A stretch of 64,000 bases of DNA from Falsiroseomonas sp051859025 (GTDB taxonomy: Bacteria; Pseudomonadota; Alphaproteobacteria; Acetobacterales; Acetobacteraceae). Made by a program: the position numbers and the translations under genes. The stretch is from positions 62,001 through 126,000 of the forward strand of contig NZ_JBHYGL010000039.1 in the NCBI RefSeq assembly GCF_051859025.1. Direction: 5' to 3'. The notes under the pieces were generated by a model. That model was not told where the DNA came from, searched no databases, and saw nothing but the letters and a program-made list of their open reading frames with translations. Positions 25,669-34,152 of this stretch are shown here, one piece after another (within the stretch, counting starts at the first letter, position 1; every line of letters begins with the position of its first letter).

Positions 25669-27101
25669 ACGAACCCCTTGGCCAGCTTGCGGGTGGCGGA
25701 GGACGCCGCGCGGCGCCCCTCACCCGCATACTCCTCATGGTAATCCTCGATCTTCGCGGGATCGTAGCGGTAATTGACCATCAGGCCGAAGGACTCACGA
25801 AAACCCTTTTCGGAGGTATCGGCGCGCCAGTTCAGCCGTTCGACGCGCGCGCCGTTGCTCAGATGGAAATGCGCCACCGGGTCGCGCGCCCGCTTCGCAA
25901 CGCGGCCGGATTCCGCCAGCAGGTAGCGCGCGCAGGCGCGCATCAGGATGGGTTCCAGCGCCTTGCCGAGCGGCTCCTCCCGCGCAGGCACGCGCTTCGC
26001 GAGGATGCGCCGCAGGGTCTGGGCCGGGGTTTCCGGCTTCGCCGCCTCGCCCTCCGGCCCCGCGATCGCCAAATCCGCCGGCACCAGCGCCCGCAGCGCC
26101 ACCGCTTCCTCCTCCGTCACCAGCGCCACGTCGCCGGCATCCAGCTTCCCCTCCATCCACCGCCGGAAGCCGGGGATGGGAGAGAGGGTGGCGAAGCAGT
26201 CGAGGTTGCCGAACTCCGCGCCCAGCACCTCCACCACCCGCTTGATGAGGAAATTGCCGAAGGAGATGCCATCCAGCCCGCGCTGGCAGTTGTTGATGGA
26301 ATAGAAGACCGCCGTATCCGCCGTCTTCGGGTCCTGCACAGGCGCCTTCTCATCCAGCAGCCCCTGCACGCTGGCGGCCATGCCCTGCACCAGCGCGATC
26401 TCGACGAAGATCAGCGGCTCATCCGGCATTCGGGGGTGGAAGAAGGCGTAGCAGCGGCGGTCGGAGTCGAGGCGGTTCTTGAGGTCCCGCCAGGTGCGGA
26501 TGCGATGCACCGCCTCATACCCCACCAGCTTCTCCAGCAGCATGGCGGGGGATGCCCAGTCGATGCGGCGCAGTTCGAGGAAACCCACGTCGAACCACCC
26601 CGCCAGCAGGGTGCGGAAATCGGCCTCCAGCGCCTGCAGCAGGGGCTCGCCCTCCATCCGCGCCATCAGATCGGCGCGGAGGTCCACCAGGAACTTCACC
26701 CCATCCGGAATGGTGGTGAACTGCGTCAGCAGGCGCTGGCGCGGCGGTTCCAGCACCCGGCGCAGCGCCGCCTTGGCGGAAGCGCGTTCCGCCACATCAG
26801 CCGCCGCCGCCACCCGGTTCCAGGCCGCCGTCACCGCAGCGGCATCCGAATCGAAGCCCGCCAGCGCGCGCAGGAACTCCCCCCGCCCCGCATGGTCCGC
26901 CGCCAGATAGGCCTGGGCGAGCTTCGCGGCGCGGGACCGGGCAGAGACCTCGCCGCCCCGCGCCTCCAGGCAGGCGCGCATCTGCGCGGCGAAGCCATCC
27001 TCCTCCCCGCCCGTCACGGAGGAAGCCATGTCCCGCCACAGCGTGGTCACGCGGCGGAGCGCGCGATCGAAAAGCCCGGCGGGGGCGGCAAGGTCCGACA
27101 T
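25665..27101 (-). CDS. Malonyl-CoA decarboxylase
   Basis: Converts malonyl-CoA to acetyl-CoA and CO2, 478 residues from the ATG at 27101 (an in-frame GTG lies one codon upstream). The family signatures are present: FYSINNCQRGLDGISFGNFLIKRVVEVL with the active-site Ser, and DPVAHFHLSNGARVERLNWRADTSEKGFRESFGLMVNYRYD with the catalytic His. The N-terminus is the helical domain of the family. No malonyl-CoA synthetase or malonate transporter lies next to it, so the source of malonyl-CoA is not evident. It is followed by a translationally coupled secreted-protein gene. Confidence 0.93.
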   Translation of the reverse strand: MSDLAAPAGLFDRALRRVTTLWRDMASSVTGGEEDGFAAQMRACLEARGGEVSARSRAAKLAQAYLAADHAGRGEFLRALAGFDSDAAAVTAAWNRVAAAADVAERASAKAALRRVLEPPRQRLLTQFTTIPDGVKFLVDLRADLMARMEGEPLLQALEADFRTLLAGWFDVGFLELRRIDWASPAMLLEKLVGYEAVHRIRTWRDLKNRLDSDRRCYAFFHPRMPDEPLIFVEIALVQGMAASVQGLLDEKAPVQDPKTADTAVFYSINNCQRGLDGISFGNFLIKRVVEVLGAEFGNLDCFATLSPIPGFRRWMEGKLDAGDVALVTEEEAVALRALVPADLAIAGPEGEAAKPETPAQTLRRILAKRVPAREEPLGKALEPILMRACARYLLAESGRVAKRARDPVAHFHLSNGARVERLNWRADTSEKGFRESFGLMVNYRYDPAKIEDYHEEYAGEGRRAASSATRKLAKGFV

Positions 27102-27189
27102 CACGGATCCTTTCTGCGTGTTTCAGGCACTCTGCCCGAGAAGCACCAGCGGCGTCGAGCAACCTTGCCGAGAGGCGCTTGCGGAGAAG

Positions 27190-28614
27190 CTAACGGGGCG
27201 CTCCGTGATGGGCGCGGAGCCCGTCCGGCAGATGGTCCGCGATCTCCTCCGCCACCAGCCCCGGGCCGATGCGCATCGCGGCCTCCCCATGCAGGAAGCA
27301 GGCGGCGCAGGCGGCCTCGAAGCGGGGCATTCCCTGGGCGAGCAGCCCCGCCACGATGCCGGCCAGCACATCACCGGTGCCGCCGGTGGCCAGCCAGGGC
27401 GGCGCATTGGCGTTGATGGCGATCCGTCCGTCCGGCGCCGCGATGATGCTGTCCGCCCCCTTCAGCACCACCACCGCGCCGGTGCCCGCGGCGGCTGCCC
27501 GCGCGGCGGCGGGGCGGTCATCGCCTGGCGGGCCGAAGACCGCGGCGAATTCCCCGGCATGGGGCGTAAGCACCGCGGCGCCGGCCAGCACGGCCGGGTC
27601 GCCCGCGGCCGCGCGCAACGCGCCGGCATCCGCCACCACCTGCCGCCCGGCCTTCACCACCTGGCGCAGCAGGGCGCGCGTCGCGCCATCCGGCGGCAAG
27701 CCGGGGCCGATCACCCAGGTGCCGATCCGCGCATCGGCAAGCAGCGCGAGGAGACCCGCCTCGCTCACCATCACGCCGGGATCGCCAGCGCGCAGCACGG
27801 CGGCGGTGGCGGCATCCGGCGCCAGCATCGTCAGCAGCCCGGCGCCCGCACGGCGCGCGGCCCGCGCCACCAGCCTGGCCGCGCCCGTCATTCCCGCCCC
27901 GGCCACAACGGCGACATGGCCGCGCGCGTATTTGTGGGCATCGGCCCCTGGCACGGGCAGCCGCCACAGCCCCGGCCCGTTGCGGAAGGCACGCGGGGCG
28001 ATCCCCGCCAGCACGGCGGCCGGCAGCCCGATATCCGCCAGCACCACCTCCCCGCACAGCGCCCGCCCAGGATACATCAGGTGCCCCGGCTTCAGCCGGA
28101 AGAAGGTGACGGTCAGCGCGGACGGCTTCGCGAAGCCCCGCACCGCGCCGGTCTCGCCATCGACGCCGGATGGCACGTCCACCGCCACCACCGGCGCCGC
28201 CACGGCGCGCAGCACCTCGGCCGCCAGCCCCGCCACCGGCTTCGACAGCCCCGCGCCGAACACCGCATCCACCACCAGCCCCGCCCGCGCCGCCTCCGCG
28301 GCCGAGAACGCCACCATCGGCCCGCGCCAGCGCGCGGCGACGGCGGCAGCATCGCTGCCGGGCCGGGGTGGCGCCAGCGCCGCCACCGCCACCGGCCAGC
28401 CCGCCTGGTCCAGCAGCCGGGCGATGACATAGCCATCGCCCCCGTTATTGCCGGGCCCCGCCAGCACCAGGGTTCGCACCGGCCGGAAGCGGCGCATCGC
28501 CGCCCGCGCCACCGCCCGGCCCGCAGCCTCCATCAGCGCAAGGCCCGGGATGCCGCCGGCGATCGCCGCGGCATCGGCGCGGGCCATGTCGTCGGGTGTC
28601 AGAAGCTCATCCAT
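27190..28614 (-). CDS. nnr: Bifunctional NAD(P)H-hydrate epimerase / ADP-dependent dehydratase
   Basis: Repairs damaged, hydrated NADH and NADPH. The 474-residue protein fuses both activities. The N-terminal YjeF_N epimerase domain spans about residues 1-215, with the segment VLAGPGNNGGDGYVIARLL and VPSGVDGETG. The C-terminal carbohydrate-kinase-like dehydratase covers about 225-474, with VLTPHAGEFA, VLKGADSII and the GTGD motif in WLATGGTGDVLAGIVAGLLAQG. The fusion is the standard bacterial form. It is divergent from a small secreted-protein gene and lies about 90 bp upstream of nothing coupled. Confidence 0.95.
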   Translation of the reverse strand: MDELLTPDDMARADAAAIAGGIPGLALMEAAGRAVARAAMRRFRPVRTLVLAGPGNNGGDGYVIARLLDQAGWPVAVAALAPPRPGSDAAAVAARWRGPMVAFSAAEAARAGLVVDAVFGAGLSKPVAGLAAEVLRAVAAPVVAVDVPSGVDGETGAVRGFAKPSALTVTFFRLKPGHLMYPGRALCGEVVLADIGLPAAVLAGIAPRAFRNGPGLWRLPVPGADAHKYARGHVAVVAGAGMTGAARLVARAARRAGAGLLTMLAPDAATAAVLRAGDPGVMVSEAGLLALLADARIGTWVIGPGLPPDGATRALLRQVVKAGRQVVADAGALRAAAGDPAVLAGAAVLTPHAGEFAAVFGPPGDDRPAAARAAAAGTGAVVVLKGADSIIAAPDGRIAINANAPPWLATGGTGDVLAGIVAGLLAQGMPRFEAACAACFLHGEAAMRIGPGLVAEEIADHLPDGLRAHHGAPR

Positions 28615-28660
28615 GGCGGCAGCCTATCGAACCCGGGCGCCCCTGGCGCGCTTCCCGCTC

Positions 28661-29041
28661 ATGAAAATCCTGCTCCCCCCGACGCTGCTCGCCGCCCTGC
28701 TGGCCCTGCCCGCCGCCGCGCAGCAGTTGGACCAACAGCCCGCCGCCGGGTCCCGCCCACCACCCACCCGGATGGAGGGCGACCGCGCCGGCCCGCCCAC
28801 CGCCCCGACGCAGCCCCCCGCCCAACCCCCGATCGGCACTGGCGCCCCGCGCAACGAGCCCGCGCGGACCACGCCGCCGCCGGGCCATGCCACGATGCCG
28901 GCTCCCTCCGTGCCCAACCAGCGCCAGCCCGAGCGCAGCGAAGGCGCCAGCCAGGCCGGCCAATCCCCCATCGGCCCCCGCCCCGGCGCACGGCCGGACG
29001 CCAGCACGACGCGCGCCCAGGAAGGCCCCCAACGCCGATAG
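28661..29041 (+). CDS. Small proline-rich secreted protein
   Basis: A 126-residue protein of unknown function. MKILLPPTLLAALLALPAAAQ is a clear signal peptide. The mature chain is Pro/Gln/Arg-rich and low in complexity, with no recognised domain (PPPTRMEGDRAGPPTAPTQPPAQPPIG), so it is probably disordered in the periplasm or envelope. The start was placed at the signal-peptide ATG. A longer in-frame extension runs antisense to nnr. It lies 70 bp upstream of a ParA-like gene. Confidence 0.6.
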   Translation: MKILLPPTLLAALLALPAAAQQLDQQPAAGSRPPPTRMEGDRAGPPTAPTQPPAQPPIGTGAPRNEPARTTPPPGHATMPAPSVPNQRQPERSEGASQAGQSPIGPRPGARPDASTTRAQEGPQRR

Positions 29042-29111
29042 CGGCGTCTTGACGACCGCCATGCCCTCATTTGCTAGGCTTGGCGCGAAACCGGGTCGTG
29101 GAGTCGCAGGC

Positions 29112-29747
29112 ATGGCCTTCATCGTGGCGGTCGCGCAGCGCAAGGGCGGCGCGGGCAAATCCACCCTCACCGCCAATCTGGCCGCCGCCCTGGCCGGCAG
29201 CGGCGCCCGCGTGGCGTTGCTGGACACGGACCCGCAGCAGACCCTCGCCCGCTGGGGGGCGGAACGCGCCAAGGCCGGCAGCCGCGCAACCCACCTCGAC
29301 ATCGATGCCCCCGCGGGCTGGCGCGTGCCCGCGGCGCTCGACAAGCTCCGCCGCACCCACGACTTCGTGCTGCTGGACACGCCCCCCCACGCCGATACCG
29401 ACGCCAAGATCGCCATCCGCGGCGCCGACCTGGTGCTGGTCCCCCTCCAGCCCTCGCCGGCCGATCTCTGGGCCATGGACGCCACGCTGGACCTGGCCAA
29501 GGCGGAGAAACGCCCCGCCGCCATCGCGCTGAACCGCGCCCCGGCCTCCGGCAAGCTGCTGACCATGATCCAGGCGGAGATCGCCCGCCGCGGCCTGACC
29601 CTGCTGGCGCCCGCCATCGGTAACCGCACCGGCATCGCCCAGGCCTTCGCCTCCGGCCTCGGCGTGACCGAATCGGCGCCGCGCTCCGTGGCGGCGGAGG
29701 AGATGCGCGCCCTGGCCGCCGCGCTGAAGGCGCTGCGAAACGAATGA
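29112..29747 (+). CDS. ParA/MinD-family ATPase
   Basis: Small P-loop ATPase of the ParA family, 211 residues. The deviant Walker A motif is KGGAGKST at residues 11-18. The Walker A' segment LLDTDPQQTLARWG and Walker B FVLLDTPPHAD are in place. Standalone proteins of this size occur on chromosomes and plasmids, and some act in positioning of cellular structures. No ParB partner or parS-like repeats are seen nearby, so its cargo is unknown. The next gene is a GNAT protein, 97 bp downstream. Confidence 0.85.
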   Translation: MAFIVAVAQRKGGAGKSTLTANLAAALAGSGARVALLDTDPQQTLARWGAERAKAGSRATHLDIDAPAGWRVPAALDKLRRTHDFVLLDTPPHADTDAKIAIRGADLVLVPLQPSPADLWAMDATLDLAKAEKRPAAIALNRAPASGKLLTMIQAEIARRGLTLLAPAIGNRTGIAQAFASGLGVTESAPRSVAAEEMRALAAALKALRNE

Positions 29748-29844
29748 AGCGCGGCGGCTTTGCGCCGGCCGCCAACCCGCGCTATCGCCCACGGTCCGCC
29801 CTCGGCCTGATCGACACACGGCCTGGGCCCAGGAAGCGTAGCAC

Positions 29845-30426
29845 ATGGCAAAGGCGACGGGCGCCAAGGGCACCCGATCCAGGATCACCGCGGCCAAGCC
29901 CGCCATCCGCAAGGCGGCCGCCATCGCGGAGGCCATCGAGGCCCCCCCTCCCCCGCCTCTGCCGCGCGGCATGTCATCTGCTTTGCCCCGCGGGCTGTCG
30001 CCCGACGCCGGCGTCGAGATCAGCGAGGACGCCTTCCCCGAACTCGATGCCGTCGCCGCCATCCAGCGCGGGTTGCACACCTACAACCAGGAGATGGGCG
30101 GCAATTACGACCGCGAACCGGTGACGCTGCTGGCCCGCGCCCCGGACGGCACGGCCCGGGGCGGCCTGCTCGGCCTGACCTTCTGGGGCTGGCTGTTCAT
30201 CGACTGGCTCTGGCTGTCGCGCGACCTGCGTGGCAAGGGCGTGGGGTCCGAATTGCTGCTGCGGGCCGAAGCGATCGCGCGCGAACGGGGCTGCGCCCAT
30301 GCCTATACGGATACCTTCAGCTTCCAGGCGCCCGATTTCTGGCTGCAGAACGGCTACGCGGAATTCGGCCGGCTGGATGGCATGCCCGCGGGCCATTCCC
30401 GCATCTGGTTCCGCAAGACGCTGTGA
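29845..30426 (+). CDS. GNAT family N-acetyltransferase with Lys/Ala/Pro-rich N-terminus
   Basis: Predicted acetyltransferase of 193 residues. The GNAT fold begins around residue 55 and has the acetyl-CoA loop RDLRGKGVGSELLLRAEAIARERGC and the C-terminal FWLQNGYAEFGRLDGMPAGHSRIWFRKTL. The first 43 residues are rich in Lys, Ala and Pro. They could be a genuine tail or an over-extended start, since an ATG at residue 43 (MSSALPRG) would give a more usual GNAT length. The substrate is unknown. Confidence 0.8.
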   Translation: MAKATGAKGTRSRITAAKPAIRKAAAIAEAIEAPPPPPLPRGMSSALPRGLSPDAGVEISEDAFPELDAVAAIQRGLHTYNQEMGGNYDREPVTLLARAPDGTARGGLLGLTFWGWLFIDWLWLSRDLRGKGVGSELLLRAEAIARERGCAHAYTDTFSFQAPDFWLQNGYAEFGRLDGMPAGHSRIWFRKTL

Positions 30427-30471
30427 CCGCATGCCCGTCGATTCCCGACGCCTGAACGGCCCCTGACCGCG

Positions 30472-31857
30472 ATGCTCCCGCCGCTTCGCCCCTTCAATGC
30501 CGCCTCCTCGGCCCCATCCTGGGATCCTCCCGCCTCAGGCCCCGACAGGCCCGAACTGATCCTGCATATCGGGCAGTCCAAGACCGGCACCTCCTCCATC
30601 CAGCGGGTGCTCGGCGCGCGCCGGGCGGATCTGGCGGCGCTCGGCATCTGCTATCCTGCCTCCCCCGGCTGGGCCAACCACGGGATGCTCCCGGCCTCCC
30701 TCGTGGCGCCGGAGGCACTCGGCCACTTCAACCCGGCGCTCTGGGACGGCATGGGGGCGGAAGCGCGCCTGGCCCGCTTCCGCCGCGAATTCGCCGCCGA
30801 GATGGGGTCCCTGCCCGACAAGACGCGCCTGGTCATCCTCTCGGCGGAGCAATGCTCCGGCCTGCTGGTCACGCGGGACGCCATCGCCCGGCTGCGCGAC
30901 CTGGTCGCCCCCTATGCCGGCCGCATCCGCGTGGTGATGTATCTCCGCCGCCAGGACGCGCATTTCGCCAGCGGCTACACCCAGGCGCTGCGCGTGGCGC
31001 AGATCAGCCCGCCCGGCCTGCCGCCCTATGGCCCCGACCGCCTGCCGCATTACGACTACGCGACCGTGCTGGACGACTGGGCCGCCATCTTCGGCGATGC
31101 TGCGATCGAGCCCCGGATCTTCGAACGCGCCAGCATGGTCAATGGCGATGCGGTGGATGATTTCCTGGCCCTGGCCGGCGTCCCCCTGGTGGTCCCCTCC
31201 GACGACCAGGACCGCTACAGTAACCTCTCCGTCACCCCCGCCGCGATCGAGCTGATGCGCCGGTTCGGGGAGGCGATGCGCGGGACGCCGGAAGGGCTTT
31301 CCGCCGCCTCCCCCCTCTGGCGGCGATTCGTCGCCGCGGTGTCGGATGCGATGCCCGGGCCTGGCTGGAAGCCCGCCCCGGCCGAAGCCGCCGCCTTCCT
31401 CGCCCGCTATGCCGCGGTGAACGAGGCCACGCGCCGCCGCTGGTTCCCGGGCCGGCCGTCCCTGTTCGCGGAAATGCCCGTGGGCGCTCCCGATGGTACC
31501 TCCGTGGCCGAATCCGCGGCCATCGACCCAGATGCCGCGCTCGACGCCGCCTGCACGCTGCTGCTGCATGAACTAACATCCGCCGCGCAGCGGGAGGCGC
31601 AGCTGCTGGTTGCACAGGGCCGCCTGCTGGACCGCCTCGGCGATGAAGCCGCCGCCGCCCATGCCTACCGTTCCGCCACCCACGCCGTGCCGGACCACCC
31701 CGTGGCGCAGGCCCGCCTGGCCGATATCGCGCTTGCCGCCGGCGATGTCGCGGCGGCGGAGGCGCATCACGCCGTGCTGCTGCGCCGCCACCCGGACCAC
31801 CCGCAGACGCAGCGCCTGGGTCGGCTGCTGGCCCGGACTACCGCCGCGCGCCCCTGA
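30472..31857 (+). CDS. Sulfotransferase-like protein with C-terminal TPR segment
   Basis: 461 residues in two parts. The N-terminal domain begins with the PAPS-binding-type loop LILHIGQSKTGTSSIQ (about residues 29-44) and later has IRVVMYLRRQDAHFASGYTQAL, as in bacterial sulfotransferase-family proteins that often act on glycans. The last 90 residues look like tetratricopeptide repeats (LLVAQGRLLDRLGDEAAAAHAYRSATHAVPDHPVAQARLADIALAAGDVAAAEAHHAVLLRRHPDHP). The acceptor is unknown. The 3' end overlaps the convergent EamA gene by 20 bp. Confidence 0.75.
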   Translation: MLPPLRPFNAASSAPSWDPPASGPDRPELILHIGQSKTGTSSIQRVLGARRADLAALGICYPASPGWANHGMLPASLVAPEALGHFNPALWDGMGAEARLARFRREFAAEMGSLPDKTRLVILSAEQCSGLLVTRDAIARLRDLVAPYAGRIRVVMYLRRQDAHFASGYTQALRVAQISPPGLPPYGPDRLPHYDYATVLDDWAAIFGDAAIEPRIFERASMVNGDAVDDFLALAGVPLVVPSDDQDRYSNLSVTPAAIELMRRFGEAMRGTPEGLSAASPLWRRFVAAVSDAMPGPGWKPAPAEAAAFLARYAAVNEATRRRWFPGRPSLFAEMPVGAPDGTSVAESAAIDPDAALDAACTLLLHELTSAAQREAQLLVAQGRLLDRLGDEAAAAHAYRSATHAVPDHPVAQARLADIALAAGDVAAAEAHHAVLLRRHPDHPQTQRLGRLLARTTAARP

Positions 31858-32740
31858 CGACTTCCCGCCGCCAAATATAGAGGCCCGCCGCCACCAGCAC
31901 GCCGAAGCCGAGCAGGTCATACCCGTCCGGCCATTCAGCCCAGATCCCGATGCCCACCATCATCGTCCAGATGATGCCGGAATACTCGAAGGGCGCGAGC
32001 AGCGTCGTCTCCCCCCGCCGGTAGGCCGCCGTCATCTGCAACTGCGCCAGCGCCGATGCCAGGCCAATCCCCACCAGCAGCGCCCATTGCGTGGCATCGG
32101 GCGTGACCCAGACCGGGATGGTGGCCAGCGCCGACGCCGCGGAACTGATCAGCGCGAACCAGATGACGATGGCGACGCCGCTTTCCCCCGCATCGCCCAT
32201 GCGCCGGATGGTCATCATCGCCAACGCCCAGCCGACAGATCCCAGCAGCACGATGCCGACGGACAGCGCCGGCAGCGCGGCATCCCCGCCGCCGAAGGGC
32301 CGCACCATGATCAGCACGCCGAGGAAGCCCACCACCACCGCGGACCAGCGCCGCCACCCCACCTGTTCCTTCAGCACCACGACGGACAGCGCCGTCAGGA
32401 ACAGCGGCATGGTGAAGCCCAGCGCCGTGACCGTCGCGATCGGCAGATTCGCATAGCCGTGGAAGGCGCCGAACATGCCGAACATGCCCCATAGAGCGCG
32501 CTGCGCGTGCTGGCCGGGGTTGCGGGTTCTCAGCGCCTCCAGCCCCCCGGCCCGCGCCAGCAGGATGAACAGAAGGGGCAGGGCGAAGAGGTTGCGGAAC
32601 AGCACCACCTGCGCGACCGGCAGCGCGGGCCCGATCGCCTTCACCCCCGCCGCCGCGACGCAAAAGGTGGCGGAGGCCCCGATGACGAGGAGGATGGCGC
32701 GCGTGCGGGCGGCGCGCAGGGCAACGGGATCTGGGGACAT
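31838..32740 (-). CDS. EamA/DMT-family transporter
   Basis: Drug/metabolite transporter superfamily protein (300 residues) with ten predicted membrane helices in two EamA repeats. The repeats are marked by PVAQVVLFRNLFALPLLF in the first half and TTLLAPFEYSGIIWTMMVGIGIWAEWPDGYDLLGFGVLVAAGLYIWRR in the second. The fold resembles S-adenosylmethionine/RhaT-type carriers, but the substrate cannot be deduced. The ATG at 32740 has an AGGAAGG site. It is divergent from the NUDIX gene and tail-overlaps the sulfotransferase-like gene. Confidence 0.87.
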   Translation of the reverse strand: MSPDPVALRAARTRAILLVIGASATFCVAAAGVKAIGPALPVAQVVLFRNLFALPLLFILLARAGGLEALRTRNPGQHAQRALWGMFGMFGAFHGYANLPIATVTALGFTMPLFLTALSVVVLKEQVGWRRWSAVVVGFLGVLIMVRPFGGGDAALPALSVGIVLLGSVGWALAMMTIRRMGDAGESGVAIVIWFALISSAASALATIPVWVTPDATQWALLVGIGLASALAQLQMTAAYRRGETTLLAPFEYSGIIWTMMVGIGIWAEWPDGYDLLGFGVLVAAGLYIWRREVVRGARR

Positions 32741-32777
32741 GGACCTTCCTGACTCGCGAAGCTACGGTCCTGGCCGC

Positions 32778-33434
32778 ATGAGCGCCACCCCACCGCCGCG
32801 TCATCCCAAGGCACCCCCGATCCCGCCCCATCCCGGGCTCGACATCCTGGAGGATGAGGTCGTCTGGGCGCAGCGCTTCGCCCTCCAGCGCGTCCGCTTC
32901 CGCTACACGCGATTCGACGGCGCGCCATCCGGCATCCTGACCTGGGAATTGTGGCGCCGCGGCCAGGGCGTGCTGGTCCTGCCCTATGACCCCGCCACCG
33001 ACCGCGTCGCGCTGATCGAGCAGTTCCGCCTGCCCGCGCTCTCCGCCGGCATGGCGCCCGTCATGACCGAATGCCCCGCCGGCCTGCTGGAAGCCGGTGA
33101 GGATGCGGAAGCCTCCGCCCGTCGCGAACTGGCGGAGGAAACCGGCCTCACCGCCCGCGCCATGGCGCCGATCGGCCGCTTCATGCTGATGCAGGGCGGC
33201 TGCGATGAGGTCGTGCACTTCTTCTGCGGCCAGGTGGACCTCTCCGCCGACAATGCCACCACCCATGGCCTGGTGTCGGAGAACGAGGATACCCGCGTCC
33301 TGACCCTGCCGGCGGAAGACGCCTTCCGCCTGGTGGCGGAGAACCGGATCGAGAACGCGCCCGCCGCGCTCTCCCTCATGTGGCTGCAACTGAACCGCGC
33401 GCGGCTGCGCGCCGAATGGATTCCTTCAGCATGA
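32778..33434 (+). CDS. NUDIX hydrolase, ADP-ribose pyrophosphatase-like
   Basis: Predicted ADP-sugar pyrophosphatase of 218 residues. The NUDIX box GLLEAGEDAEASARRELAEETGL (residues 102-124) matches the GX5EX7REUXEEXGU pattern exactly. The flanking elements VLVLPYDPATDRVALIEQFRLPAL and RFMLMQGGCDEVVHFFCGQVD resemble NudF/TrgB-type enzymes. Another in-frame ATG at 32739 would add 13 residues. Neither start has a strong ribosome-binding site. The stop overlaps the alaX ATG, which makes it the first gene of a coupled four-gene run. Confidence 0.88.
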   Translation: MSATPPPRHPKAPPIPPHPGLDILEDEVVWAQRFALQRVRFRYTRFDGAPSGILTWELWRRGQGVLVLPYDPATDRVALIEQFRLPALSAGMAPVMTECPAGLLEAGEDAEASARRELAEETGLTARAMAPIGRFMLMQGGCDEVVHFFCGQVDLSADNATTHGLVSENEDTRVLTLPAEDAFRLVAENRIENAPAALSLMWLQLNRARLRAEWIPSA

Positions 33435-34147
33435 CCGATCAGCTTTTCACCGAAGACGCCTACCTCCGCGAATGCAGCGCGACCGTCGTCGCGGTGGAGG
33501 AAAAGGGGATCCTCCTCGACCGCACCTGCCTCTATGCCCGCAGCGGCGGCCAGCCCGGGGACAGTGGCACCATGCGCTGGGCGGATGGGGAGGCGGTGGT
33601 CGCGGAGGCCATCAAGGGCGAGGCAGGCGCCATCCTGCACGGGCTGGCGCCGGGCAGCGCCACGCCGCCGGTCGGCGCCACCGTCACCCTCACGCTCGAT
33701 TGGGCGCGCCGCCACCGCCACATGCGCATGCACACCACGCTGCACCTGCTGTGCAGCATCCTGCCGGGCATCTACGCCACGGGGAACCAGATCGGCGCGG
33801 AGAAGTCGCGCCTCGACGTCGATCTCGCGGAGCCCCCCGCCAAGGAATGGTTTTCCGAGAAGCTGGCGGAACTCGTGGCCGCCGATCATCCCATCTCCAC
33901 GACCTGGATCAGCGAGGCGGAGTTGGACGCCAACCCGGCGCTGGTCCGCACCCTCTCCGTCCAGCCGCCCCGCGGCGCGGGCCGCGTGCGCCTGGTGCGC
34001 ATCGGCACGGAAGACGCCCCCATCGACCTCCAGCCCTGCGGCGGCACGCATGTGCGCAGCACCGGGGAGATCGGGCGCGTCGAGGTGACGAAGCTTGAAA
34101 GCAAGGGCCGGCAGAATCGCCGCATCCACATCGTGCTGGGAGACTGA
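33431..34147 (+). CDS. alaX: Alanyl-tRNA editing protein AlaX
   Basis: Free-standing editing domain that hydrolyses mischarged Ser- or Gly-tRNA-Ala, 238 residues. It resembles the editing domain of AlaRS. The zinc-binding motifs are complete: His101 and His105 in MHTTLH, and Cys203 with His207 in CGGTH. The N-terminal glycine-rich LYARSGGQPGDSG motif is typical of the AlaX family. The start was set at 33431 because it overlaps the NUDIX stop (ATGA). It precedes sseA by 5 bp. Confidence 0.93.
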   Translation: MTDQLFTEDAYLRECSATVVAVEEKGILLDRTCLYARSGGQPGDSGTMRWADGEAVVAEAIKGEAGAILHGLAPGSATPPVGATVTLTLDWARRHRHMRMHTTLHLLCSILPGIYATGNQIGAEKSRLDVDLAEPPAKEWFSEKLAELVAADHPISTTWISEAELDANPALVRTLSVQPPRGAGRVRLVRIGTEDAPIDLQPCGGTHVRSTGEIGRVEVTKLESKGRQNRRIHIVLGD

Positions 34148-34152
34148 CGCCG

